DNA of 64,000 nt. Source: Pelorhabdus rhamnosifermentans (lineage in GTDB: Bacteria > Bacillota > Negativicutes > UMGS1260). A program made the translations under genes and the position numbers. Below are positions 8,377 to 15,402 of the stretch, piece by piece. Location: positions 124,001 through 188,000 of the forward strand of contig NZ_JAHGVE010000007.1 of the NCBI RefSeq assembly GCF_018835585.1. The letters run 5' to 3'. Numbering within the stretch: position 1 is the first letter of the stretch; the number at the start of each line of letters is the position of its first letter. The notes beneath the pieces are model-generated. The model saw only the letters and a program-made list of their open reading frames with translations, ran no database searches and was not told the origin of the DNA.

Positions 8377-9042
8377 ATGATCTTATTCCTTGCTTTCCTT
8401 GGCTTGTTTGTTAGTGTCGTGATTGCTGCGTCTTGCACGACCTTTTATATTGCTTTCGATTATCACTGGCAGGATGCTAATGACAAATTGACAGTGACTA
8501 TTTACAGTAAAGGAAAGTTGTTTTTTTATCAACGCACCTTATCCGTCATTCAATGGGTGCAAAAAGAGTGGTTGAAGCGTGAAGCAAGCATGAAAAAAGC
8601 GGATAGTAGGCAATTTATAAAAGTCGAAAGAAAGTCATCAAGACATTTTTTTAGACGTCTTATCCGTCATCCTCGTTTAGGTTTAGCGGGGCTCCGTAAA
8701 ACGCATCGTCTTTTTTATTATTACCGGCACGTCGTACAGTCATTTATGACAGCTTTCTGTTGTGAAAAATTTTATTGGAAGACGCAGTTTAGTACATCTG
8801 ATGCGGCTATGACTGGAATTGCAAGTGGGCTGCTTTGGAGTGTCAAGGCCTGTTTATTATCTCAGCTCATGAAAAATGTTCGTTTTGCCGTTTGTCCGGC
8901 GATTCAAGTCAGCCCTACTTTTAGGCAACCGGAGTTTAAAACAGAATTTCAGTGTATATTCAGTTTTAAACTGGGTAATGTTATGAATGCTTTTTTATTT
9001 ATTGTGAAAAATGTAAAGAAGGGGGTTACGATAGGTGGCTGA
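8377..9042 (+). CDS. DUF2953 family protein (YtfI-like)
   Basis: This is a 221-residue protein with one N-terminal membrane span (residues 1-25), then a basic region (about 45-110) and a C-terminal part with a DAAMTGIASGLLW segment. That layout matches DUF2953 proteins such as B. subtilis YtfI. Its stop overlaps the start of ytfJ by 8 bases, the same gene pair as ytfI-ytfJ in Bacillus. The function is unknown; the family is found mainly in spore formers. The start ATG 8377 has GCGAGGTG upstream. Confidence 0.8.
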   Translation: MILFLAFLGLFVSVVIAASCTTFYIAFDYHWQDANDKLTVTIYSKGKLFFYQRTLSVIQWVQKEWLKREASMKKADSRQFIKVERKSSRHFFRRLIRHPRLGLAGLRKTHRLFYYYRHVVQSFMTAFCCEKFYWKTQFSTSDAAMTGIASGLLWSVKACLLSQLMKNVRFAVCPAIQVSPTFRQPEFKTEFQCIFSFKLGNVMNAFLFIVKNVKKGVTIGG

Positions 9043-9478
9043 ACATCCAATTCAAGGATTAATGAAAACAGCAATGGAGAGTATCAAGGAAATGGTTGAT
9101 GTGAATACCATTGTGGGTGATGCTGTTGAAACGGTGGATGGTACGGTGATTATTCCGATTTCCAGAGTAACTTTTGGTTTTGCTGCAGGTGGTGGTGATT
9201 ATGAGCCGGAAGAAAAGCTGCAAAGCGACGCACTTCATTCATTTGGCGGCGGCAGTGGTGCTGGTGTGAGTGTAAAACCAGTAGGTTTTTTAGTGTGCTC
9301 ATCTACGAGCGGCATTCGTTTTTTGCAAGTCGATGGGAAAATGCTTTGCGATCGTGTTGTCGATCTTGTGCCGCAAGTGTTAGATAAAATACAAGAAATG
9401 TTGAGCCATAAAAAGCCTGCTTCTGCTGATTCGCATGAATCGATAGCAGATGACAGTGAATTTGAGTCGTATAAGTGA
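9035..9478 (+). CDS. ytfJ: Sporulation protein YtfJ (GerW family)
   Basis: This 147-residue protein starts with HPIQGLMKTAMESIKEMVDV and contains TVIIPISRVTFGFAAGGG and FGGGSGAGVSVKPVGFLV, the defining stretches of YtfJ/GerW. In Bacillus the protein is made in the forespore and is needed for some nutrient germination responses. Start GTG 9035 follows GGGGG by several bases and lies inside the end of the DUF2953 gene, so translation is coupled. Confidence 0.93.
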   Translation: MAEHPIQGLMKTAMESIKEMVDVNTIVGDAVETVDGTVIIPISRVTFGFAAGGGDYEPEEKLQSDALHSFGGGSGAGVSVKPVGFLVCSSTSGIRFLQVDGKMLCDRVVDLVPQVLDKIQEMLSHKKPASADSHESIADDSEFESYK

Positions 9479-9502
9479 AGAGATTCCAGTAATCAAAAAC
9501 AT

Positions 9503-9528
9503 AAGGCCGCACATAATTGTGCGGCCTT
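9503..9528. terminator. Bidirectional hairpin between ytfJ and the small minus-strand gene
   Basis: AAGGCCGCAC (9503-9512) pairs with GTGCGGCCTT (9519-9528) around a 6-base loop. There is no long T run on either side, so it may be a weak terminator. Confidence 0.6.
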
Positions 9529-9549
9529 ACACATAGAATGTTCTAGAAG

Positions 9550-9738
9550 CTATTTGAGTTTATCTAGCTGTTCTTTAATGTCTGCTGCGGCATAACCTTC
9601 TTGTTCAGCAAAATCACGGTACATTTCAGAAACACTATGGTCTGTTATCTGCTTGGCGTAAGTTTGATAGTCTCGTACAAGTTCTTGTTTTTGTGTCAAT
9701 GTCGTTCGAAGAGCTGTTTTAACATCTAATGTTTCCAT
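9550..9738 (-). CDS. Small helical protein, unknown
   Basis: This is a 62-residue, Gln/Asp/Lys-rich, probably all-helical protein ending in DIKEQLDKLK. The start at 9738 is preceded on the minus strand by GGAGGTGAAAA, a strong ribosome site, which makes the gene credible. The frame is open further upstream but has no better start. The pattern of two helices with Tyr/Glu positions loosely resembles ferritin-like helices, but nothing identifies it. It lies divergent to the dac gene. Confidence 0.7.
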   Translation of the reverse strand: METLDVKTALRTTLTQKQELVRDYQTYAKQITDHSVSEMYRDFAEQEGYAAADIKEQLDKLK

Positions 9739-9802
9739 TTTTTCACCTCCCTTATTATTATTTCCGTTGTCACTTCTAAACATGTATGATGACAAGAAAT
9801 TT

Positions 9803-9831
9803 TTGACGTTTTTGCAAAATGTAGTTATAAT
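9803..9831 (+). promoter_or_regulatory. SigA-type promoter of the D-Ala-D-Ala carboxypeptidase gene
   Basis: TTGACG (9803-9808), a 17-base spacer and TATAAT (9826-9831) lie about 40 bases before the dac start. This suggests vegetative expression, unlike the sporulation-specific dacB of B. subtilis. Confidence 0.75.
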
Positions 9832-9872
9832 ATGAAAGTATGACACTGTTGCTAAGAGAAAGGATTTGAACA

Positions 9873-11018
9873 ATGAGATCAAAAGCGATAACTTTTATTG
9901 CTGCGGTTTTATTTATAGTAACGCCAGCGGCGATGGGTGCTACAGCACCGCTCGATGTAACAGCAAAATCAGCTATTGTGATTGAAGCAGCTACAGGAAA
10001 AGTATTATATGAAAAGAATGCCAATGATAGACGTTATCCAGCGAGCACAACAAAGATTATGACTCTTATTACTGCGCTGGAAATGGGTAATATGAATGAT
10101 GTAGTAACAGCAAGCAAAGCCGCATCGACAACAGAAGGATCCTCCTTATGGTTGACAGAGGGCGAATCTCTATCCATGCTTGATATGCTGTATGGCATTA
10201 TGCTTGTTTCAGGTAACGATGCCACAGTTGCTGTTGCTGAACATCTTGCGGGTTCGGTACCCGCCTTTGCTCAGCTTATGACGGATAAGGCTCAGGCGAT
10301 TGGCGCTAATCATACCCATTTTACAAATTCCAGTGGGCTTCCTGATGTTAACCATTATACTACAGCAGCAGATATGGCGAAGATTACTGCTTACGGTTAT
10401 CAGCTGCCGCTCTTTGCTACGATTGTTTCTACGAAAGAAAAGATTATGCCTTGGCAAGGACAACAGCATCCTCGCGATTTATTTAATGAAAACCGAATGC
10501 TCTGGCTTTATGACGGGGCTAATGGCGCAAAAACAGGTTATACAGAAGATGCGGGGCGCTGTCTAGTCTCGGCTGCCAAGCGTGATGGTGTACAGCTTAT
10601 TGCTGTTGTATTTGACAGTGAGCGTATGTGGGATGATTCTATTGCCATGCTCAACTATAGCTTTAAGCAGATCCATTCGCAGCCGATTATTCAGCAGGGG
10701 GATATTTTGAAAACTGTAAAAGTTGTAGATGGCAAAGACAAGGCTGTCCTGCCTCTTTATGCACAAGATGGCGTCGTCATTCCAGTATCAGGTGATGATG
10801 AAGGGGATTTTACAACTGTGGTGGATGTGCCTGACAAAGTCAATGCTCCGATTGAGGAAGGTCAAACAGTAGGACAGGTAAAAGTGCTTTACCAAAATAA
10901 AGAAGTAGGAAGTACTAATTTGGTTGCTCATGATTCTGTTGAAAAAAAATCTCTCTTTAAGTCGCTATGGAGTTCTGTACAGTCCCTTGTTTCCTATATG
11001 TTACGCAATTTTGCTTAG
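9873..11018 (+). CDS. D-alanyl-D-alanine carboxypeptidase (DacB/DacF type, PBP5 family)
   Basis: This 381-residue exported enzyme trims the terminal D-Ala from peptidoglycan stem peptides. The signal peptide (1-23) is followed by the three serine-peptidase motifs: S58-T-T-K61, S113-G-N115 and K220-T-G222. The C-terminal region (about 275-350) is the PBP5-type beta domain, and the last 20 residues form an amphipathic helix for membrane attachment. The neighbours spmA and spmB match the dacB-spmA-spmB operon of B. subtilis, where the enzyme sets spore cortex cross-linking. Here a terminator overlaps the stop codon and a SigA-like promoter is present, so expression may be broader. Confidence 0.93.
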   Translation: MRSKAITFIAAVLFIVTPAAMGATAPLDVTAKSAIVIEAATGKVLYEKNANDRRYPASTTKIMTLITALEMGNMNDVVTASKAASTTEGSSLWLTEGESLSMLDMLYGIMLVSGNDATVAVAEHLAGSVPAFAQLMTDKAQAIGANHTHFTNSSGLPDVNHYTTAADMAKITAYGYQLPLFATIVSTKEKIMPWQGQQHPRDLFNENRMLWLYDGANGAKTGYTEDAGRCLVSAAKRDGVQLIAVVFDSERMWDDSIAMLNYSFKQIHSQPIIQQGDILKTVKVVDGKDKAVLPLYAQDGVVIPVSGDDEGDFTTVVDVPDKVNAPIEEGQTVGQVKVLYQNKEVGSTNLVAHDSVEKKSLFKSLWSSVQSLVSYMLRNFA

Positions 11019-11038
11019 CTTTTAAGCTAGGCTTTTTT
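11013..11038 (+). terminator. Intrinsic terminator after the dac gene
   Basis: GCTTAGCTT (11013-11021) pairs with AAGCTAGGC (11024-11032), with one mismatch, and TTTTTT follows. The stop codon at 11016-11018 is inside the stem. Confidence 0.75.
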
Positions 11039-11086
11039 GTTCTAGTTTGAACGAGTCCTTCATAGTTTCATACAGAGGTGAAGGGC

Positions 11087-11680
11087 GTGATTAATGCCAT
11101 TTGGTTTTTGTTAATTGCCTGCGGTATTTGTTATGCAGGGTGGCAGGGCAATATTGAAGTGGTTACGAGCAGCGCCATTAGTGGTGCTGAAGCGGCTGTT
11201 ACGTTAGCTTTTAAACTGATCGGTGTTATGTGTTTATGGCTGGGCATGATGAAAGTGGCTGAGGCAGCTGGTATTGTACGTGCTTTTTCAAAAGCCTTGT
11301 CTCCCTTTATTTGTCGGCTCTTTCCGACAGTTCCGAAGAATCATCCGGCTTTAGGTGCTATTGTCATGATGATGAGTGCCAACATGTTTGGCTTGGGTAA
11401 TGCTGTCACGCCTCTTGGGATCAAGGCCATGCAGGAATTACAGAAATTGAATCCTCATAAAAAAACGGCCTCTGCTGATATGTGTACGTTACTTGCCATT
11501 TGTACAACAGGCTTTACCATTGTTCCTGCTACGATTATTGCCATCCGTTCGGCCGCTGGTTCGGAAAGTCCGGCTGAAATTGTCGGCATTACTTTACTTG
11601 TCAGTTTGACGGCTACTGTAAGTACCTTGACGATTGACCGCCTTATTCGCCTGTTTGGGCAGAGTGGCTCGAGGAGGTAG
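11087..11680 (+). CDS. spmA: Spore maturation protein A
   Basis: This is a 197-residue membrane protein with a Gate/nucleoside-recognition-type domain. It starts MINAIWFLLIACGICYAGWQ, aligning with the start of B. subtilis SpmA, and contains ALGAIVMMMSANMFGLGNAVTPLG (split here as NMFGLGNAVTPLG), the conserved signature. SpmA and SpmB are needed for proper core dehydration of spores. I preferred GTG 11087, 6 bases after GAGGTG, over GTG 11078, which would overlap that ribosome site. spmB follows after 4 bases. Confidence 0.94.
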   Translation: MINAIWFLLIACGICYAGWQGNIEVVTSSAISGAEAAVTLAFKLIGVMCLWLGMMKVAEAAGIVRAFSKALSPFICRLFPTVPKNHPALGAIVMMMSANMFGLGNAVTPLGIKAMQELQKLNPHKKTASADMCTLLAICTTGFTIVPATIIAIRSAAGSESPAEIVGITLLVSLTATVSTLTIDRLIRLFGQSGSRR

Positions 11681-11684
11681 CGTC

Positions 11685-12218
11685 ATGGTGCGTATGCTTG
11701 AAATGCTTTCTGTTTGGATTATTCCGCTGCTATTATTTGCTATTCCACTCATTGGTCTATTGCGTCGAGTGAAAATCTATGAAGCCTTTGCCGAAGGGGC
11801 TGCCGAAGGATTTCAGACGGCTATTCGTATTATGCCCTACCTTGTAGCCATGATGGTTGCGATTAACATTTTTCGATCATCTGGTGCCATGGATGCTTTA
11901 GCAAATTTTTTATCGCCAGTCTGTGATCAGCTTGGCATTCCCCAGGACATTGTGCCTCTTGCCATAATGAGGCCGCTATCTGGCAGTGGTTCACTTGGGC
12001 TCACGACGGAAATTATTCATACCTTTGGACCGGATTCTTTTATTGGTAAATTGGCTTCAGTGATTATTGGGAGTACAGATACGACTTTTTATATTTTAAC
12101 CGTTTATTTTGGGGCAGTGGGCATTGTAAACCCCAGGTATTCGCTTTTTGTAGGATTGTGTGGCGATTTAATTGGTTTGTTTGCGTCAATATATATATGT
12201 CAAAGCGTGTTTAATTAA
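11685..12218 (+). CDS. spmB: Spore maturation protein B
   Basis: This is a 177-residue membrane protein, the same length as SpmB of B. subtilis. Characteristic are PLLLFAIPLIGLLRRVKIYE near the start, IRIMPYLVAMMVAI and LAIMRPLSGSGSLGL. It acts with SpmA in spore core dehydration. ATG 11685 has GAGGAGG just upstream. The unit ends in a strong terminator. Confidence 0.94.
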   Translation: MVRMLEMLSVWIIPLLLFAIPLIGLLRRVKIYEAFAEGAAEGFQTAIRIMPYLVAMMVAINIFRSSGAMDALANFLSPVCDQLGIPQDIVPLAIMRPLSGSGSLGLTTEIIHTFGPDSFIGKLASVIIGSTDTTFYILTVYFGAVGIVNPRYSLFVGLCGDLIGLFASIYICQSVFN

Positions 12219-12221
12219 ATC

Positions 12222-12259
12222 AAAAGGCCAATGATAGCAACAGTTATCATTGGCCTTTT
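12222..12259 (+). terminator. Intrinsic terminator after spmB
   Basis: A 15-bp stem from AAAAGGCCAATGATA (12222-12236) and TATCATTGGCCTTTT (12245-12259) is followed by ACATTTTG. Confidence 0.9.
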
Positions 12260-12328
12260 ACATTTTGTAGCATACTAGCAATTGGTGAATACACTGTAAT
12301 GTGCTAAGCGAAGAATGGAGGGGAGTCT

Positions 12329-13375
12329 ATGATTAAAGTAGTTGTTATCGGTGGTGGCTGGGCAGGCTGCGCTGCTGCACTTGCGGCAGCAAAAGCAGGA
12401 GCCAATGTTGTTTTGCTGGAAAGAACGGACATGCTGCTTGGAACGGGCTTGGTTGGCGGTATTTTTCGTAATAACGGCAGGTATACAGCTGCTGAGGAAG
12501 CGATTGCCATGGGAGGCGGCGATTTATTTGCTACCATGGATGCAAATGCTCGTCATCACAATATTCGCTTTCCAGGCCATGAACATGCTTCACTTTATGA
12601 TGTAGCCACCATTGAGCCGGCGATTAAAAAAGTTTTGCAGGACTATGGTATTGACATTCATAGCAAGGCGCGGGTGACAGATGTGCAAAAACACGGCAAG
12701 AAAATGATCAGTGTGACTGTGAATAACAAGGAAATATTTCTCGGCGATGTTTTTGTTGATGCCACCGGCTCTGCTGGTCCTATGGGAAATTGTTTAACTT
12801 ATGGCAATGGTTGTGCCATGTGTATTTTGCGTTGTCCTACATTTGGTCCGCGTGTGAGTGTTACTCATAAATGTGAAATTAAAGAAATTTATCCAATCAA
12901 GGCAGATGGAACCTACGGTGCGATGAGTGGTTCTTGTAAGTTAAATAAGGAATCGCTGAGTTCAGCGCTTCGTGAGAAACTTGACAAGGAGGGTGTTGTT
13001 GTTCTTCCTTTACCTGAAAAAATCAGAAAAAAAGGCATACTGGGAAAAAAAGCCTGCTCACAATATGCCTTAGCTGCTTTTGCCGAAAATTTAGTGCTGC
13101 TTGATACGGGCCATGCTAAAATGATGACACCCTTTTTTCCGTTAGCTGATTTGCGGACTATTCCTGGCTTGGAACAAGCAAGATATGAAGACCCTTATGC
13201 AGGCGGTGAGGGAAATTCCATGCGTTATCTGGGAATTGCACCGAATAATAATATTTTGCAAGTTACAGGGATGGATAATTTGTTCTGTGCTGGTGAAAAA
13301 AGCGGTTTGCTTGTCGGTCATACTGAAGCGATTGTTACTGGACTTTTAAGCGGACATAATGCAGTAGGGTTATAA
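12329..13375 (+). CDS. FAD-dependent oxidoreductase, N-terminal 81% (gene interrupted by the 2-kb element)
   Basis: The 348-residue ORF opens with the FAD-binding Rossmann motif VVVIGGGWAGCAAALAAAKA and an acidic residue at the end of strand 2. It also has FVDATGSAGPMGNC and a CxxCxxxCP cluster (C162, C165, C169). The C-terminal FAD motif GMDNLFCAGEKSGLLVGHTE is followed by GHNAV, and then the frame ends after two foreign residues (GL) at the edge of a recombinase element. The family is GidA/TrmFO-like, about 430 residues long, and normally continues with RY..., as found at 15403-15645. The last native codon is GTA 13364-13366. RBS is GGAGGGGAG. The substrate is unknown; the position after spmAB suggests a sporulation link. 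Confidence 0.88.
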   Translation: MIKVVVIGGGWAGCAAALAAAKAGANVVLLERTDMLLGTGLVGGIFRNNGRYTAAEEAIAMGGGDLFATMDANARHHNIRFPGHEHASLYDVATIEPAIKKVLQDYGIDIHSKARVTDVQKHGKKMISVTVNNKEIFLGDVFVDATGSAGPMGNCLTYGNGCAMCILRCPTFGPRVSVTHKCEIKEIYPIKADGTYGAMSGSCKLNKESLSSALREKLDKEGVVVLPLPEKIRKKGILGKKACSQYALAAFAENLVLLDTGHAKMMTPFFPLADLRTIPGLEQARYEDPYAGGEGNSMRYLGIAPNNNILQVTGMDNLFCAGEKSGLLVGHTEAIVTGLLSGHNAVGL

Positions 13376-13395
13376 ACAAAGTGATATGCACAGGG

Positions 13396-14643
13396 TCAAG
13401 AATCAATAAAATCTATTTCAATATGATTATCTTGGAAGATGCGGACCCTTTGAATAAGATTGTGTAAGATGCCTTGTTTTTCAATCGGTGTTGCTTCTTG
13501 CCAAATTTCAGGAAAAAATTTTATCATTTCCAGGATTTCTTTATTGGAAATACCTCTTTCTTGCGCTATTTTATCACATAATTGCGGTTTGAAACAAAAT
13601 TGCAGGAGTGATTTTATAACATGATTTTCAATGATTGAGGCACGTTTATGCCCGCAGGGGCAATGGGCGACCTTTCTCATTTCCTTGTTGCCATCAACGG
13701 AATAACAAACATAGTAGGCATTTCGAGCCGACAAGTCTTGTCGGCTTTTGTTAATTTTTTTGTAACGGACTCTAGCTCCGCATTCACCGCAGTAAATGAT
13801 GCCTGTTAACAAATTGTCACTTGTTTTGGGCCGTCTATTTGCAGTTACTATTTTTTTGTTGTTGCGCAATTGTTGGAGTACTTCCCATTGCTGAAGCGAA
13901 ATAAGGGGCGGATGTTTTCCCTGATAGAAAATACCGCTATGTTCAATATAGCCAGCATAAAAGGCATTATTCAGTAGACAGCGGATGGTTCCTCGTTCCC
14001 ATTGTGTCGCTGTTCGAGGCGGAGGAATTTTTTGTTCGTTTAATTCTGTTGCAATGACTTGATAACCTTTTAGTTCTTTCAAATAATCATTGAAAATTCT
14101 CCGGACAACAGTTGCTTCATCAGTCATGACAGCGATGGTTTTCTCAATGGGGTCATAGTGGTAGCCATAGGCAATGGGGCCGCCAAGATAACGGCCTTGT
14201 TTAGCTGCTTCCTGCTTGGCAATGCGGATGCGCTCAACAATTGTTTCGCGTTCTAATTGTGCAAATACAGCCATCATGCCGATGGCGGCCTTGCCAAAGG
14301 GGGTGGTAGTATCAAATGGCTCTGTGACAGATTTAAAACCAATCTTGTTTTTGTCTAGAACATCTTCAAGTAAATAAAGTACATCGCGTTGTTTGCGTGA
14401 GAGCCGATCAAGCTTTAAAACGACGACAGCTTGTAGTTTTTTGCCTTCACAATCGCTAATTAATCGTTGGATGGCGGGTCGATGTAGATTTTTGCCTGAA
14501 TAGCCATCATCGGAATAAAAATCATAAATGTCCCAGTTTTGTGAGTGACAGTAAGCAAGAAGCCGAGATTTTTGCGCGGCAAGAGATAGACCGTGTTCGA
14601 CTTGTTCTTCTGTGCTTACACGTAAATAAGCGCCTGCCAACAT
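13396..14643 (-). CDS. Large serine recombinase (SpoIVCA/integrase type)
   Basis: This is a 415-residue site-specific recombinase. The N-terminal resolvase domain (1-145) has the catalytic Ser10 in YLRVST, Arg8, and the LDRLSRKQRD arginine motif (79-87). The recombinase domain spans about 155-265, and a zinc ribbon is at 285-330 with C285, C288, C313 and C328/C330. The protein is shorter than most of the class (450-600); the long coiled-coil insertion that controls directionality appears reduced. The stop lies 30 bases from the left GCAGTA junction and it reads away from the other cargo. RBS AAAGGGGG is partly within a hairpin. Its likely job is excision of the element. Confidence 0.95.
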   Translation of the reverse strand: MLAGAYLRVSTEEQVEHGLSLAAQKSRLLAYCHSQNWDIYDFYSDDGYSGKNLHRPAIQRLISDCEGKKLQAVVVLKLDRLSRKQRDVLYLLEDVLDKNKIGFKSVTEPFDTTTPFGKAAIGMMAVFAQLERETIVERIRIAKQEAAKQGRYLGGPIAYGYHYDPIEKTIAVMTDEATVVRRIFNDYLKELKGYQVIATELNEQKIPPPRTATQWERGTIRCLLNNAFYAGYIEHSGIFYQGKHPPLISLQQWEVLQQLRNNKKIVTANRRPKTSDNLLTGIIYCGECGARVRYKKINKSRQDLSARNAYYVCYSVDGNKEMRKVAHCPCGHKRASIIENHVIKSLLQFCFKPQLCDKIAQERGISNKEILEMIKFFPEIWQEATPIEKQGILHNLIQRVRIFQDNHIEIDFIDS

Positions 14644-14644
14644 G

Positions 14645-14661
14645 ACAAAGGCCCCCTTTGT
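14645..14661 (-). promoter_or_regulatory. Hairpin overlapping the recombinase ribosome-binding site
   Basis: On the minus strand ACAAAGG (14661-14655) pairs with CCTTTGT (14651-14645) around a GGG loop. The ribosome site AAAGGGGG lies in the stem and loop, one base before the ATG at 14643. Translational occlusion of the recombinase is plausible. Confidence 0.5.
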
Positions 14662-14684
14662 TCCCTAAAGTTCGGATCCCTCAT

Positions 14685-14712
14685 ATACTATGTCAGTTGC
14701 TGCTAAATTATA
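14685..14712 (-). promoter_or_regulatory. Possible mother-cell sigma factor (SigE-like) promoter of the recombinase
   Basis: On the minus strand, TATAATT (14712-14706), a 13-base spacer and CATAGTAT (14692-14685) partly match SigE consensus (about 5 of 7 and 6 of 8 bases). The -10 also resembles the SigK CATA-N3-TA form, but no correctly placed AC is seen. This is weak evidence. Confidence 0.3.
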
Positions 14713-14778
14713 GTAAAAAATGTACTTAGCAAGTGTACAATCTGATGATTCATATAGTGAAAGGGGGAGGGATGGGAA

Positions 14779-14898
14779 GTGAGCCAGGTAGGGGCACTTC
14801 GGATTATGTGGGATATTGCAGTTCGGATTGCCGAGCAACGTCGTAAAGCGATTCGGACGCAGGCGGGTTTAGATAAGCAGCAAAAAGTAAATCAGTAG
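14779..14898 (+). CDS. Small basic ORF in the intervening element
   Basis: This 39-residue ORF starts GTG 14779, 8 bases after AAGGGGGAGG, a strong ribosome site. The product is helical and basic (AEQRRKAIRTQAG) and resembles no family I know. It is divergent from the recombinase gene, about 135 bases away. A small basic protein beside a large serine recombinase could be a recombination directionality factor, but that is only a position-based guess. Confidence 0.5.
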   Translation: MSQVGALRIMWDIAVRIAEQRRKAIRTQAGLDKQQKVNQ

Positions 14899-14981
14899 GC
14901 ACTGAGATTTCTATTTTAGTCCTAGCATACATAAAATGTTAAGTTTTCGATAAATAAAAAGGAATTTTAACCTGCTATACC

Positions 14982-15026
14982 GTATATGCTACTATATAAT
15001 AAACAAAATATAGTATATACTACTAT
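14982..15026. repeat. Two direct 14-bp repeats in the element
   Basis: GTATATGCTACTAT (14982-14995) and GTATATACTACTAT (15013-15026) differ at one base and lie 31 bp apart, about three helical turns. They precede the Spo0E-like gene by about 130 bases and could be operator sites. Confidence 0.55.
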
Positions 15027-15156
15027 GCGCTTTAACTGGTACAGATTATGCTGTTATATAACTAACGTGTTATATTAACTAGCGAAAATTCTTCTCGTAA
15101 TATACATACATTTGTCTGTTAGGTTCGAAATAATAACGGCAAAGGAGATGTTATGA

Positions 15157-15315
15157 GTGAGTGTTTCAGTAACACGTGGAAAGTTAGAAAGATTACGGAA
15201 GAAAATGCATGAAGAGGCGTTAAAAAAAGGAATTTCACACAAAGATGTTTTGCGAATGAGTCAGTTACTTGACAAAAAACTCAATGAATTACACAAGCTG
15301 GATTCGTTACAATAA
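15157..15315 (+). CDS. Spo0E-like sporulation regulatory phosphatase
   Basis: This 52-residue protein matches the Spo0E-like aspartyl-phosphatase family. LERLRKKMHEEALKKGI forms the first helix and SQLLDKKLNELHKL the second, with the signature Ser-Gln-x-Leu-Asp (SQLLD). Family members such as Spo0E, YnzD and YisI dephosphorylate Spo0A~P and so delay sporulation. Start GTG 15157 follows AAAGGAGATG; an ATG just upstream is in another frame. The gene lies inside the intervening element and would be lost from the chromosome on excision. It ends in its own terminator. Confidence 0.88.
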   Translation: MSVSVTRGKLERLRKKMHEEALKKGISHKDVLRMSQLLDKKLNELHKLDSLQ

Positions 15316-15338
15316 CAGAGCCGAAAGGCTCTGTTATT
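15311..15338 (+). terminator. Intrinsic terminator after the Spo0E-like gene
   Basis: AATAACAGAGCC (15311-15322) pairs perfectly with GGCTCTGTTATT (15327-15338) around GAAA; ATTCT follows. The 5' arm begins inside the stop codon region. Confidence 0.85.
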
Positions 15339-15402
15339 ATTCTAATGAATGAGTTTAGGCTTTTTTTCTCGTTTCGTTTATCAAATGGTGTCATACGCAG
15401 TA

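Larger units (their letters stand above)
13367..15402. mobile_element. 2036-bp intervening element with serine recombinase, inserted in the FAD oxidoreductase gene
   Basis: The left junction reads CATAAT-GCAGTA-GGGTTATAA (hexamer 13361-13366) and the right junction reads TCATAC-GCAGTA-AGGTATTGC (hexamer 15397-15402). In both, GCA GTA is in the reading phase of the oxidoreductase (Ala-Val). Recombination between the hexamers would remove 2036 bp and restore GHNAV-RYCLDMQYLELS, a 426-residue ORF. Cargo: a large serine recombinase on the minus strand next to the left junction, a 39-residue ORF and a Spo0E-like gene. The architecture matches sporulation-excised elements (skin/sigK, spsM, gerE). 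Excision itself and its timing are inferred. Confidence 0.85.

Noticed and set aside
9550-9882. Longer version of the small minus-strand gene starting at 9882
   Set aside because: GGAGGTGAAAA lies directly before the internal start at 9738, and the extra N-terminal part would overlap the dac promoter.
15349-15396. ATG 15349 as start of an independent 98-residue gene ending at 15645
   Set aside because: There is no ribosome site, the start is directly after a terminator, and from 15403 the sequence continues the interrupted oxidoreductase. The part before the junction is element DNA that happens to be open.
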